Shown piece by piece: positions 35,033 to 42,317 of a stretch of 64,000 bases of DNA (its first letter is position 1; each line of letters begins with the position of its first letter). The stretch is from contig JAUNLN010000002.1 in the NCBI GenBank assembly GCA_030532245.1, forward strand, positions 92,359 to 156,358, written 5' to 3'. Source of the DNA: Actinomycetaceae bacterium. GTDB taxonomy: Bacteria > Actinomycetota > Actinomycetes > Actinomycetales > Actinomycetaceae. The notes below the pieces were generated by a model. That model was not told the origin of the DNA, ran no database searches, and worked only from the letters and a program-made list of their open reading frames with translations. Made by a program: the position numbers and the translations under genes.

Positions 35033-36298
35033 ATGAGGCGCATGGAACCGACACTGAGTGTAAGCGCTGAAGACATTGACCAGGCGGCGAAGAGGCTAGA
35101 GACCGTCGCTAAGAAAACCCCACTCGAATACTCGCCAAGGCTCAGCGGCGAAGTTGGGGTACCCGTCTACTTAAAGCGCGAAGACATTCAGGTGTGCCGC
35201 TCGTTCAAGGTGCGCGGCGCCTACAACAAGATCGCCGCCCTTACCAAGGAAGAGGCCGCTAGAGGCGTTGCCGCAGCTTCTGCTGGCAACCACGCTCAAG
35301 GCGTTGCATACGCGTGTAATCTGCTTAAAATCCGCGGCAAAATCTTCCTTCCCTCCAACACTCCGCGCCAAAAACGCGACCGGATCGCCACTATCGGCGA
35401 CGGCTGGGTAGAGCAGGTGATCGTCGACGGCTCCTTCGACCGCGCGAACGAGCACGCCATGCAAGTGTCGCAGGAAGAAAACCTCGTGTTCATTCCTCCC
35501 TACGACGACCCCATGACGATCGCCGGGCAGGGCACCATCGCGGTAGAACTAAGCGAACAGATCCCAACAAACACCGACACCGTGCTAGTACCCATGGGTG
35601 GAGGAGGCCTCGCAGCCGGAATCGCGCTTTGGATCAAGACACACTACAAGAACGTGCGCGTAATCGGTGTGGAGCCGGAGGGCGCAGCCTCGATCGCGGC
35701 GGCGATGAGGAACGGCAAGCCCGTGACTCTCGACTCCGTAGACAACTTCGTCGACGGCACCGCTGTAGGGAGGGTTGGTGACATCCCGTTTGAGATCCTC
35801 CGCAAATACCTCGACGACGTGGTGGTGGTGCCCGAAGGCGCAGTGTGTTCTGAAATGCTCGACCTTTACCACTCCGAGGGCATCATTGCCGAGCCGGCCG
35901 GCGCGCTTGCCTCCGCAGCCGCCCGCAGGTACTTGCCGCGCATCCCGAACGGCCCGGTTGTCGCCATCGTTTCGGGTGGCAACAACGACCTGTCACGCTA
36001 CGCGGAAGTGCAGGAACGCTCCCTGCGCCACGAGGGCCTGCGCCACTACTTCCTCGTCACGTTCCCGCAGGAGCCGGGTGCGCTCCTCGGCTTCCTAAAC
36101 GACGTGCTCGCAGAAGACCAAGACATCATCCACTTCGAATACACGAAGAAAAACAACCGCGACACCGGCCCCGCCCTCGTTGGCATCGACCTCGCGCAAG
36201 CCACCGACATTCATTCACTGCGCCGCAGAATGGCGGCCTCTCCCCTACACGTGGAGCAAGTGCCGCTAGACTCAGAGCTGTTCCGACTCCTCATCTAA
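35033..36298 (+). CDS. ilvA: threonine ammonia-lyase (threonine dehydratase)
   Basis: Deaminates threonine to 2-oxobutanoate, the first step to isoleucine. PLP lysine in SFKVRGAYNKI near residue 61, the phosphate loop GGGGLAAG, and the SGGNND block are visible, followed by a C-terminal ACT-like regulatory region (HYFLVTFPQEPGALLGFL). The 421-residue short form with one regulatory domain is usual in Actinobacteria. Two starts are possible: ATG 35033, without a ribosome site, and ATG 35042, with GAGG three bases upstream. It stands alone and is divergent from orn. Confidence 0.94.
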   Translation: MRRMEPTLSVSAEDIDQAAKRLETVAKKTPLEYSPRLSGEVGVPVYLKREDIQVCRSFKVRGAYNKIAALTKEEAARGVAAASAGNHAQGVAYACNLLKIRGKIFLPSNTPRQKRDRIATIGDGWVEQVIVDGSFDRANEHAMQVSQEENLVFIPPYDDPMTIAGQGTIAVELSEQIPTNTDTVLVPMGGGGLAAGIALWIKTHYKNVRVIGVEPEGAASIAAAMRNGKPVTLDSVDNFVDGTAVGRVGDIPFEILRKYLDDVVVVPEGAVCSEMLDLYHSEGIIAEPAGALASAAARRYLPRIPNGPVVAIVSGGNNDLSRYAEVQERSLRHEGLRHYFLVTFPQEPGALLGFLNDVLAEDQDIIHFEYTKKNNRDTGPALVGIDLAQATDIHSLRRRMAASPLHVEQVPLDSELFRLLI

Positions 36299-36360
36299 TC
36301 ATTTTGGAGTAGGCGCCCGAACATTCTAGAATGGGCGTGCTTAGGCGCCATCGCCTAAAA

Positions 36361-36436
36361 GCCTCCGTAGCTCAGTGGATAGAGCAGTTGCCTTCTAAGC
36401 AATTGGTCGCAGGTTCGAATCCTGTCGGGGGTGCCA
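36361..36436 (+). tRNA. tRNA-Arg (anticodon TCT)
   Basis: Acceptor GCCTCCG / CGGGGGT (two G-U pairs), anticodon stem GTTGC / GCAAT with loop CTTCTAA (anticodon TCT), T loop TTCGAAT, encoded CCA. Confidence 0.95.
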
Positions 36437-36496
36437 TTTTTTAAAAGCGGGCAAAGCCCCAGCAAATCAGCAGAATCTGCCTCAAAATAGGTACAA

Positions 36497-36530
36497 AAAA
36501 TGAGCCTGACAAACAGGCTCATTTTCTTTT
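36497..36530 (+). terminator. terminator after tRNA-Arg
   Basis: AAAATGAGCCTG / CAGGCTCATTTT with a five-base loop followed by CTTTT; also close to the end of the convergent rpmF. Confidence 0.85.
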
Positions 36531-36552
36531 AAGTCGTGTCGTCTAGCTAATG

Positions 36553-36723
36553 CTAGTCCTCGATCTGGATCGCGCCGGACTTGTAAGCCTTCACGAGGTT
36601 ACGAGGTACTCGGACTTCGCGGCCCTGCACACGGATAGTCTGAAGCTCGGGGAGCTCAGCCTTCCACGTCGAACGGCGAGTGCGAGTGTTCGACCGGGAC
36701 ATCTTGCGCTTGGGAACTGCCAT
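36553..36723 (-). CDS. rpmF: 50S ribosomal protein L32
   Basis: A 56-residue basic protein of the large ribosomal subunit, beginning MAVPKRKMSRSNTRTRRS and ending in an acidic AIQIED. The N-terminal AVPKRK[TM]S block is diagnostic. The form has no zinc-binding Cys motif (no CxxC), so it is the C-minus type. A GAGCGGG stretch lies upstream of the ATG at 36723. It stands alone, convergent with tRNA-Arg; YceD, its common partner gene, is not adjacent. Confidence 0.95.
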   Translation of the reverse strand: MAVPKRKMSRSNTRTRRSTWKAELPELQTIRVQGREVRVPRNLVKAYKSGAIQIED

Positions 36724-36957
36724 AGCCTGCCCGCTCCTTCACATTCAAACGATTCGTTCAATTACCAAAGTACACTTTGCCACGAGTGAGCCCCGCACAC
36801 CAATACCACAGGTGTGATACGCGTGATAGGCGTTGTGGCAACTGTCCTATATTAGCAAAGGCACTGCGAGCCACCAAAGAATGAGGCCGACTCCACCAGG
36901 GGAATAGGTCACACTACAAAGCCCGCAGTTCTTTACAATAGCTGGGAGGGAGGACAA

Positions 36958-37590
36958 ATGAGAAGCGTCAAAACTGGCACGTGGGTAAGAAACGAGATCG
37001 AAATCCAACGCTCTAGATTCATCACCACGCTCGCGCACACTCCCACCGAAGAAGAGGCGCGCGCCTTCATCGCCTCCATTCGCGAAGAGTTCCCCGACGC
37101 CCGCCACAACTGCAGCGCGTTCGTCGTAAAACCCGAAGGACTCAATGAAATCGGCCACTCCAGCGACGACGGTGAGCCCTCCGGAACCGCCGGCCCACCC
37201 ATGCTCGAAGTACTCCTTCGCGAAGGCGTGGTTGGGGTGACCGCGGTCGTCACCCGATACTTCGGCGGAATCCTCCTCGGCGCCGGAGGCCTCATTCGCG
37301 CGTACTCAACCTCCGTTTCCACCGCGCTACAAATGGCTCAGATCGTCGAAATTAGGCCCGTGCTGCGCTTCGAGCTAGACATTCCTCACGCATTTGCGGG
37401 CAGGATCGAAGCCGACCTGCGCGCGCGAGGCTACGAGATCACAGACGTGCAGTACCGCGAAGTCGCAACACTCACCGTCGCTCTTGCAGAAGAGATGCGC
37501 GCCGACTTCCACAGCCTCATTGCCGAAATCACGGCAGGCGAGGTCACTCCCAGGGAGATATCGCCTACAACAATTGAGGTAGAAGCCTAG
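36958..37590 (+). CDS. yigZ: YigZ/IMPACT family protein (UPF0029)
   Basis: Cytoplasmic protein of the IMPACT family with an N-terminal UPF0029 domain (RFITTLAHTPTEEEARAFI, then HNCSAFVV and SDDGEPSGTAGPPMLEVL) and a C-terminal DUF1949 domain. The motifs GEPSGTAG and VTRYFGGILLGAGGLIRAYS are diagnostic. Function is not settled; the eukaryotic homolog touches translation control. GGGAGGGAGG lies just before the ATG. 210 residues is the usual size. It precedes the cysteine operon by 24 bases (to the leader ORF). Confidence 0.92.
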   Translation: MRSVKTGTWVRNEIEIQRSRFITTLAHTPTEEEARAFIASIREEFPDARHNCSAFVVKPEGLNEIGHSSDDGEPSGTAGPPMLEVLLREGVVGVTAVVTRYFGGILLGAGGLIRAYSTSVSTALQMAQIVEIRPVLRFELDIPHAFAGRIEADLRARGYEITDVQYREVATLTVALAEEMRADFHSLIAEITAGEVTPREISPTTIEVEA

Positions 37591-37602
37591 CTACTGCGCC
37601 AC

Positions 37603-37608
37603 TATCAT
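37603..37608 (+). promoter_or_regulatory. -10 element of the cysK operon (leaderless start)
   Basis: TATCAT lies six bases before the GTG of the leader ORF at 37615, so the transcript could begin at that GTG. No good -35 hexamer is at 17 bases. Confidence 0.4.
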
Positions 37609-37614
37609 GGGTTT

Positions 37615-37680
37615 GTGACGATGTTGAATGCTGTTTTTCCTGTAGAGCCAAACCGCCGTACTTGCCTCGCGTGTCTGTAG
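37615..37680 (+). CDS. Cys-containing leader peptide upstream of cysK
   Basis: A 21-codon ORF, GTG start, reading MTMLNAVFPVEPNRRTCLAC then Leu and stop. Two Cys codons fall in the last five. The stop TAG is immediately followed by an 8-bp stem (GGGTGCCC / GGGCACCC), and cysK starts 83 bases later. A TATCAT box suggests a leaderless message. The layout is that of a cysteine-responsive attenuator: with cysteine scarce, ribosomes would stall near the Cys codons and alter folding. This is inferred from layout; actinobacterial sulfur genes are known to have such leaders, though with other sequences. Confidence 0.55.
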   Translation: MTMLNAVFPVEPNRRTCLACL

Positions 37681-37717
37681 GGTGCCCACCTAACCGGGTA
37701 CCGAAGCGCGGGCACCC
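37680..37717 (+). promoter_or_regulatory. hairpin after the leader ORF (possible attenuator)
   Basis: GGGTGCCC (37680-37687) pairs with GGGCACCC (37710-37717). It begins at the last base of the leader stop codon and is not followed by a T run, so translation control or antitermination is more likely than simple termination. Confidence 0.5.
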
Positions 37718-37763
37718 CAAACTCAAGTGAATACGGCAGTACATCCAAGGAGAAAACTTTCAA

Positions 37764-38693
37764 ATGGCAAACATCGCAAACAACGTGACTGAAGTCGTAG
37801 GCCGCACTCCCCTCGTTCGCATTAACAACATGGCATGCAACGGGGCGAACGTGCTCGCAAAACTCGAGTACTTCAACCCCGCCTCCTCCGTGAAAGACCG
37901 CGTTGGTGTTGCAATCGTTGATGCCGCGGAGGCGTCCGGTGAACTCACTCCCGACGGCACGATCGTTGAGGCGACTTCGGGTAACACTGGTATTGCCCTT
38001 GCAATGGTTGGGGCGGCGCGCGGCTACAAGGTAGTTATTGCAATGCCCGCATCCATGAGTGAGGAGCGCAAGAAGCTCATGCGCGCATTCGGTGCCGAAC
38101 TGATCCTGACCGACCCGAAGGCCGGAATGGCGGGCGCACTGGAGGCGGCGAACAAGATCGTGGCGGAGCGCCCCGGCTCGATCCTCGCCTCCCAGTTCAA
38201 GAACCCCGCGAACATTAAGCAGCATGAGGAAACCACTGGCCCGGAGATTTGGGAAGACACGGACGGCCAGGTAGATGTCGTGGTTGCCGGCGTTGGAACG
38301 GGCGGCACAATCTCCGGTATCGCGCGCGCTCTTAAGAAGCGCAACCCGAACGTTTGGGCTGTAGCCGTTGAGCCGGATGAGTCTCCGCTCCTCTCCGGCG
38401 GTGAGGCTGGCCCGCACGGCATTCAGGGCATCGGCGCAAACTTCGTGCCGGGCAACTTCGACGAGAGCGTGATCGACGAAGTGTTGCGCGTACCGACCCT
38501 CGACGCTCTCGCAGCCGCACGCAGGGCCGCACGCGAAGAAGGCATGCTCGTCGGCATTTCCGCTGGCGCAAACCTCTGGGCCGCACTCCAGCTTGCAAAA
38601 CGCCCCGAGTTTGCGGGCAAAACCATCGTGGCGATCATGCCCGACACTGGTGAGCGTTACCTTTCCACGACTCTGTGGGATGACCTAGCATAA
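37764..38693 (+). CDS. cysK: cysteine synthase A
   Basis: O-acetylserine (thiol) lyase, making cysteine from O-acetylserine and sulfide. 309 residues; PLP Lys44 is in [11 protein letters not shown], the substrate loop in [12 protein letters not shown], the phosphate loop in [10 protein letters not shown], all standard. AAGGAG is 11 bases before the ATG. It is followed seven bases later by cysE, with which it would form the cysteine synthase complex, and preceded by the leader ORF at 37615, so expression may respond to cysteine. Confidence 0.97.
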   Translation: MANIANNVTEVVGRTPLVRINNMACNGANVLAKLEYFNPASSVKDRVGVAIVDAAEASGELTPDGTIVEATSGNTGIALAMVGAARGYKVVIAMPASMSEERKKLMRAFGAELILTDPKAGMAGALEAANKIVAERPGSILASQFKNPANIKQHEETTGPEIWEDTDGQVDVVVAGVGTGGTISGIARALKKRNPNVWAVAVEPDESPLLSGGEAGPHGIQGIGANFVPGNFDESVIDEVLRVPTLDALAAARRAAREEGMLVGISAGANLWAALQLAKRPEFAGKTIVAIMPDTGERYLSTTLWDDLA

Positions 38694-38700
38694 GAGCATC

Positions 38701-39285
38701 ATGACTAAGAAACCGCTGCCCCTTCGCTCCCTGTTCAAGGAAGACCTCCAAACGGCTCGTCAGCGAGACCCCGCCGCGAGGTCTAACCTTGAAGTCGCCC
38801 TCGCCTACCCCGGCGTGCACGCCATGTGGTCGCACCGCATCGCGCACAAACTGTGGAATGCGGGCGCGAAAACTCCGGCGAGGGTACTCTCGTCTGTCAC
38901 CAGGTCGTGGACCGGCATCGACATTCACCCCGGCGCACGCATCGGCCGACGCGTGTTCATCGACCACGGAACCGGCGTAGTGATCGGCGAAACGACAAGC
39001 GTGGGTGAAGACGTCGTGATCTTCCACGGCGTAACCCTCGGCGGTGTTGCAATGGTTAAAGGCAAGCGCCACCCAACCGTTGGTTCGAACGTGATGATCG
39101 GTGCGGGCGCGAAAGTACTCGGCCCCATCAAGATTGGCGACAACTCAAAAATCGGTGCAAACGCCGTGGTTGTACGCGAAGTTCCAGGCGAACACGTGGC
39201 CGTTGGAATCCCCGCCCATAATCAGCCAATTTGTAAACAGTCTAGAGAAGCAGACCTGATTGTGGATCCGACACTCTACATCTAA
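38701..39285 (+). CDS. cysE: serine O-acetyltransferase
   Basis: Acetylates serine in the first step of cysteine synthesis. The 194 residues are the short epsilon-type form: a helical N-terminus, then left-handed beta-helix hexapeptide repeats ([26 protein letters not shown], read in parts), with HGVTLGG holding a catalytic-type His. The C-terminus ends in LYI; the family's Ile tail docks into CysK, so this Ile end fits complex formation. Same operon as cysK, seven bases apart; it ends at the terminator at 39301. Confidence 0.96.
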   Translation: MTKKPLPLRSLFKEDLQTARQRDPAARSNLEVALAYPGVHAMWSHRIAHKLWNAGAKTPARVLSSVTRSWTGIDIHPGARIGRRVFIDHGTGVVIGETTSVGEDVVIFHGVTLGGVAMVKGKRHPTVGSNVMIGAGAKVLGPIKIGDNSKIGANAVVVREVPGEHVAVGIPAHNQPICKQSREADLIVDPTLYI

Positions 39286-39300
39286 TCCACATTCGAGAAT

Positions 39301-39340
39301 ACGCGCATTTAGGTGGTACCTAGATGCGCGTTTTCATTTT
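39301..39340 (+). terminator. terminator after cysE
   Basis: ACGCGCAT-x-TAGGT pairs with ACCTA-x-ATGCGCGT, followed by TTTTCATTTTT. Confidence 0.85.
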
Positions 39341-39389
39341 TATAGCGGTTCATCCATCGAAAACAGCGTGAGCAAACTAGAGTAGTTAT

Positions 39390-39887
39390 ATGTCACAGCT
39401 CACACTTAATTCCCAGTTAAAGGCTCTAAAGAACCTTTCCCGCCCGGCCGGAATTGAGCTAGCGACCCTAACCCGCTACGACATCCCGGCCCTCGCAGCC
39501 CTCTACGTGGTTGCATACGATTCGCCGGAGACCGCGGAGGTCCTCTACGAGGCTGTAGACGAAATGCGCATGTCGTTTAACGGCGAGTTCGGTAAACCCC
39601 TCGACAACTCCTACGTTGGCGCATGGCACGAAGGTGACCTTGTTGGCGCGATCCTAGTGACTATCGGAACGCCGTGGGACGACTCGGATAAAAGCCCCTA
39701 CATCGTAGACCTGATGGTTCATCCCGATTTTCGCGGGCGAGGCATTGCGACCGCTTTGATTGGGGAGGCGGCTAAGCGCGTGGGTGCGGCCGGCTACCGA
39801 GACATTGGTTTGCAGATCGACCTTCGCGAAGCGAAAGACGCGGCTCGCCTGTACGACTACCTGGGCTTCGAAGAGATTAACGTTTAG
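39390..39887 (+). CDS. GNAT family N-acetyltransferase
   Basis: Acetyl-CoA-dependent acetyltransferase of unknown substrate. The 165 residues show the GNAT acetyl-CoA loop in HPDFRGRGIATALIGEAAKR and the C-terminal ARLYDYLGFEEI block. No ribosome-binding site is seen before ATG 39390; AGAGTAG and TTAT elements just upstream suggest a leaderless or weakly translated message. Its stop overlaps the stop region of the convergent nei by four bases. Confidence 0.88.
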   Translation: MSQLTLNSQLKALKNLSRPAGIELATLTRYDIPALAALYVVAYDSPETAEVLYEAVDEMRMSFNGEFGKPLDNSYVGAWHEGDLVGAILVTIGTPWDDSDKSPYIVDLMVHPDFRGRGIATALIGEAAKRVGAAGYRDIGLQIDLREAKDAARLYDYLGFEEINV

Positions 39888-40690
39888 CGCTGGCACACGG
39901 GGCACCAGAACAGGCGCCTACCTGCCACCAGCTTTTCCAGCACTGTAGCGCCGCACCTCAGGCACGGCCTGCCCGTGCGGTGGTACACGTAGAACCTCGA
40001 CGCCTCGGGGTCGAGCTCAAGCGGTGGATGAGGCGCGTCCTCATCCTCCACTGTCGTGATGATCCCCGTGTTCACCCCGTCTTGCATGAGCACCTCGAGA
40101 TCATCCCAAAGCTTGCCGATCCGTGCCTCGGACGTGTTTTGCCCCTTCCTAAACGGGGAGATTCCAACGCGGAACAAGCCCTCCGCGCGGTAAATGTTGC
40201 CCGGGCCGGCGATCACCGACTGATCCATCACGAGCTCACCGATGTCGCGCTTGCGTGCCCTCACGCGGCGAACGAACTCAGCCTTCGCCTCCGCGCTCGG
40301 ATCCAGCGGGTCGGGGCCAAGACGCGCGATTACAGCGTCAACTTCCGCCTCATCGACGAGCGCGCAACGATTCGGCCCAGACAGGTCCGCAACCTCGCCG
40401 GAAGACACTAAACGCAGGCGCACCTGGCCGATCGGAGCGGGCGCCTCCCCCTCATGGGCGGAAAACCTCCACTTGCCGTACAGGCCAAGGTGGATGTGTA
40501 CGAAAGCGCCCTCCTCAAACTCCAAGAACAGGTGCTTGCCGTGCGCGCGGGCAGAAACAAGTTGCCTGCCCGACAACACTTTGGCTCCCGCATCGAAACG
40601 ACCCTGCGGAGATTCGACGATGAGGGGTTCGCCAGTGAAGTCGCCGGAGAGACGATGGGCGAGGCGATGTAGAACGTGACCTTCGGGCAT
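39884..40690 (-). CDS. nei: Fpg/Nei family DNA glycosylase (mycobacterial Nei1 type)
   Basis: Base-excision repair glycosylase/AP lyase removing oxidised bases. The N-terminus MPEGHVLHRLA gives Pro2 and Glu3 as catalytic residues with the Nei-type PEGH in place of the Fpg PELPE. The helix-two-turn-helix block has QSVIAGPGNIYRAE, and the C-terminal zinc finger is CLRCG with CPVC. The 268-residue length equals that of mycobacterial Nei1, as I recall it. It is convergent with the GNAT gene and divergent from the GH13 gene, separated from it by 64 bases. Confidence 0.92.
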   Translation of the reverse strand: MPEGHVLHRLAHRLSGDFTGEPLIVESPQGRFDAGAKVLSGRQLVSARAHGKHLFLEFEEGAFVHIHLGLYGKWRFSAHEGEAPAPIGQVRLRLVSSGEVADLSGPNRCALVDEAEVDAVIARLGPDPLDPSAEAKAEFVRRVRARKRDIGELVMDQSVIAGPGNIYRAEGLFRVGISPFRKGQNTSEARIGKLWDDLEVLMQDGVNTGIITTVEDEDAPHPPLELDPEASRFYVYHRTGRPCLRCGATVLEKLVAGRRLFWCPVCQR

Positions 40691-40743
40691 TCTTCTTTCT
40701 TAGCAGGCCTCTAAGGAGGGTTCAAACGCTAGGAGGAGGTGAG

Positions 40744-40758
40744 ATGATGACAACATGA
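40744..40758 (+). CDS. four-codon mini-ORF overlapping the GH13 start
   Basis: ATG ATG ACA ACA TGA: the TGA shares its bases with the ATG of the GH13 gene (ATGA). It sits right behind a strong AGGAGGAGGTGAG site. It may be a translation-coupling device; coding value is nil. Confidence 0.35.
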   Translation: MMTT

Positions 40759-42092
40759 GTTTTGAAAACGCGATCCTTTGGCAGGTGTTCCCACTCGGAG
40801 CGCTCGGCGCGCCCGCAACGAACCCCGAGGTTGAAGGCAAATCGCACACCCCGCAGCGCACGCTCAAAGACCTGACCGCGTGGCTCGACCACGCGATCCG
40901 CATCGGCGCAAACGGGCTGCTACTTGGCCCGATCTTCCACTCCTACTCGCACGGGTACGACACCATCGACTACCGGCGCATCGACCCGCGCCTCGGCACA
41001 CTCGAAGACTTCGAAGCCCTCACCCAGGCCGCCCACGAGCGCGGCATCAAAGTAATCCTAGACGGCGTGTTCAACCACGTTGGCTCCCACCACCAGCTCG
41101 TGCAGGGCCTTCGAGGCGGCCCCTCCGAGCACTCCGACTACCTCCTGCCAAACTGGGAGGGCTGGACCGAGGGCGAACTCCCCTCCTACCACTGCTTCGA
41201 AGGCCACACCGGCCTTGCAACCCTCAACCATGAGAATCCTAAAGTTCGCGCCGAGATTACTGAGGTGATGAACTACTGGCTCGAAAAAGGCGCGGACGGC
41301 TGGCGCCTCGACGCCGCGTACGCGATGGCGCCCGGCGTGTGGCAAGACATTTTGCCGAAGGTGCGCGAACGCTTCCCGGGCGCGTGGATTGTGGGCGAGG
41401 TGATCCAGGGTGATTACAAGACGCTCGTCGAGCAGGCGGGCTGGGATTCCCTCACCGAATACGAGCTGTGGAAGGCCACCTGGTCGGCACTGAATGACGC
41501 TAACTTCTACGAACTCGACTGGACGATGCAACGCCACAGCGAACTGCTCGGCACTTTCGTGCCGCAAACTTTTATCGGCAACCACGACGTCACGCGCATC
41601 GCCACGCGCCTTGAAAACGAAGAGCACGTCGGTATCGCAGTCGCTGTTTTGATGAGTGTTGGAGGCGTTCCCTCCATCTATTACGGCGATGAGGTTGGTT
41701 TCACCGGCTTGAAGGAGGAGCGCCTCGGCGGCGACGACGCGATCCGCCAAGAGCTACCGGCGAGCCCCGACGAGGCGCTTCGCGACCCGCGAGCGCAGCA
41801 CTTCTTCCACTGGTACGCCTCGCTTTGCGCGATGCGTCGCAACAGGCCGTGGCTGTGGGGTGCGCGCACGAAGACGGTTCACCTCGAAAATGAGGTTATG
41901 CGCTACGTGTCTTACAGCGGGAACAGTGCGATTACGGTTGTGTTGAACATTTCGGATCGCCCGATTTCGAGGCACGATGAGGTTTTCGCCGGCTGTGAGC
42001 ACATTGCGGCTGGCCAGTTCGACAATGAGGCGCTACGCCCCAACTCCTACATCATTTTTGACGGAGCGTGCGGCACCGACCTGAGCTCCTAA
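40755..42092 (+). CDS. GH13 alpha-amylase family glucanohydrolase
   Basis: Retaining alpha-glucan hydrolase of GH13. The 445 residues have a barrel starting close to the N-terminus, without the N-terminal domain of many cyclomaltodextrinases. Catalytic triad blocks: GWRLDAAYA (nucleophile Asp about 194), WIVGEVIQ (Glu) and FIGNHDVTR (Asp). VFNHVG is the usual first conserved region. A long AGGAGGAGGTGAG ribosome site (40731-40743) is 12 bases away and better placed for a four-codon mini-ORF at 40744 whose TGA overlaps the start ATG, suggesting coupled re-initiation. Exact substrate (maltodextrin, pullulan, cyclodextrin) is unknown. Confidence 0.9.
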   Translation: MSFENAILWQVFPLGALGAPATNPEVEGKSHTPQRTLKDLTAWLDHAIRIGANGLLLGPIFHSYSHGYDTIDYRRIDPRLGTLEDFEALTQAAHERGIKVILDGVFNHVGSHHQLVQGLRGGPSEHSDYLLPNWEGWTEGELPSYHCFEGHTGLATLNHENPKVRAEITEVMNYWLEKGADGWRLDAAYAMAPGVWQDILPKVRERFPGAWIVGEVIQGDYKTLVEQAGWDSLTEYELWKATWSALNDANFYELDWTMQRHSELLGTFVPQTFIGNHDVTRIATRLENEEHVGIAVAVLMSVGGVPSIYYGDEVGFTGLKEERLGGDDAIRQELPASPDEALRDPRAQHFFHWYASLCAMRRNRPWLWGARTKTVHLENEVMRYVSYSGNSAITVVLNISDRPISRHDEVFAGCEHIAAGQFDNEALRPNSYIIFDGACGTDLSS

Positions 42093-42258
42093 ACCACGAA
42101 CCCCTACCGAGGCCTTTCGCTCGATTCTTCGGCCGGGCGGGCTGTAGCGGCTGGGTACTAGGCGTTGCCGTTCGCGTTCCCTTTTGTGAGCCACGCGAAA
42201 TGCATGTTCCTAACACCGCCTAGGCACAGGTTGGCAAGAGTAGTTTCGGCCACTGAAA

Positions 42259-42297
42259 AAGGCTGTGCCCCCGAGTCTTGCTCGGGGGCACAGCCTT
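42259..42297. terminator. terminator between GH13 and leuS
   Basis: A 17-bp perfect stem around AAGGCTGTGCCCCCGAG with a five-base loop, AAAAA before it and TTTT after it, between convergent genes. Confidence 0.9.
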
Positions 42298-42317
42298 AGT
42301 TTTCACCTAGGTTAGGT

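Noticed and set aside
37605-38417. 270-codon minus-strand frame opposite cysK
   Set aside because: Complement of a strong cysteine synthase gene; no start signal or similarity.
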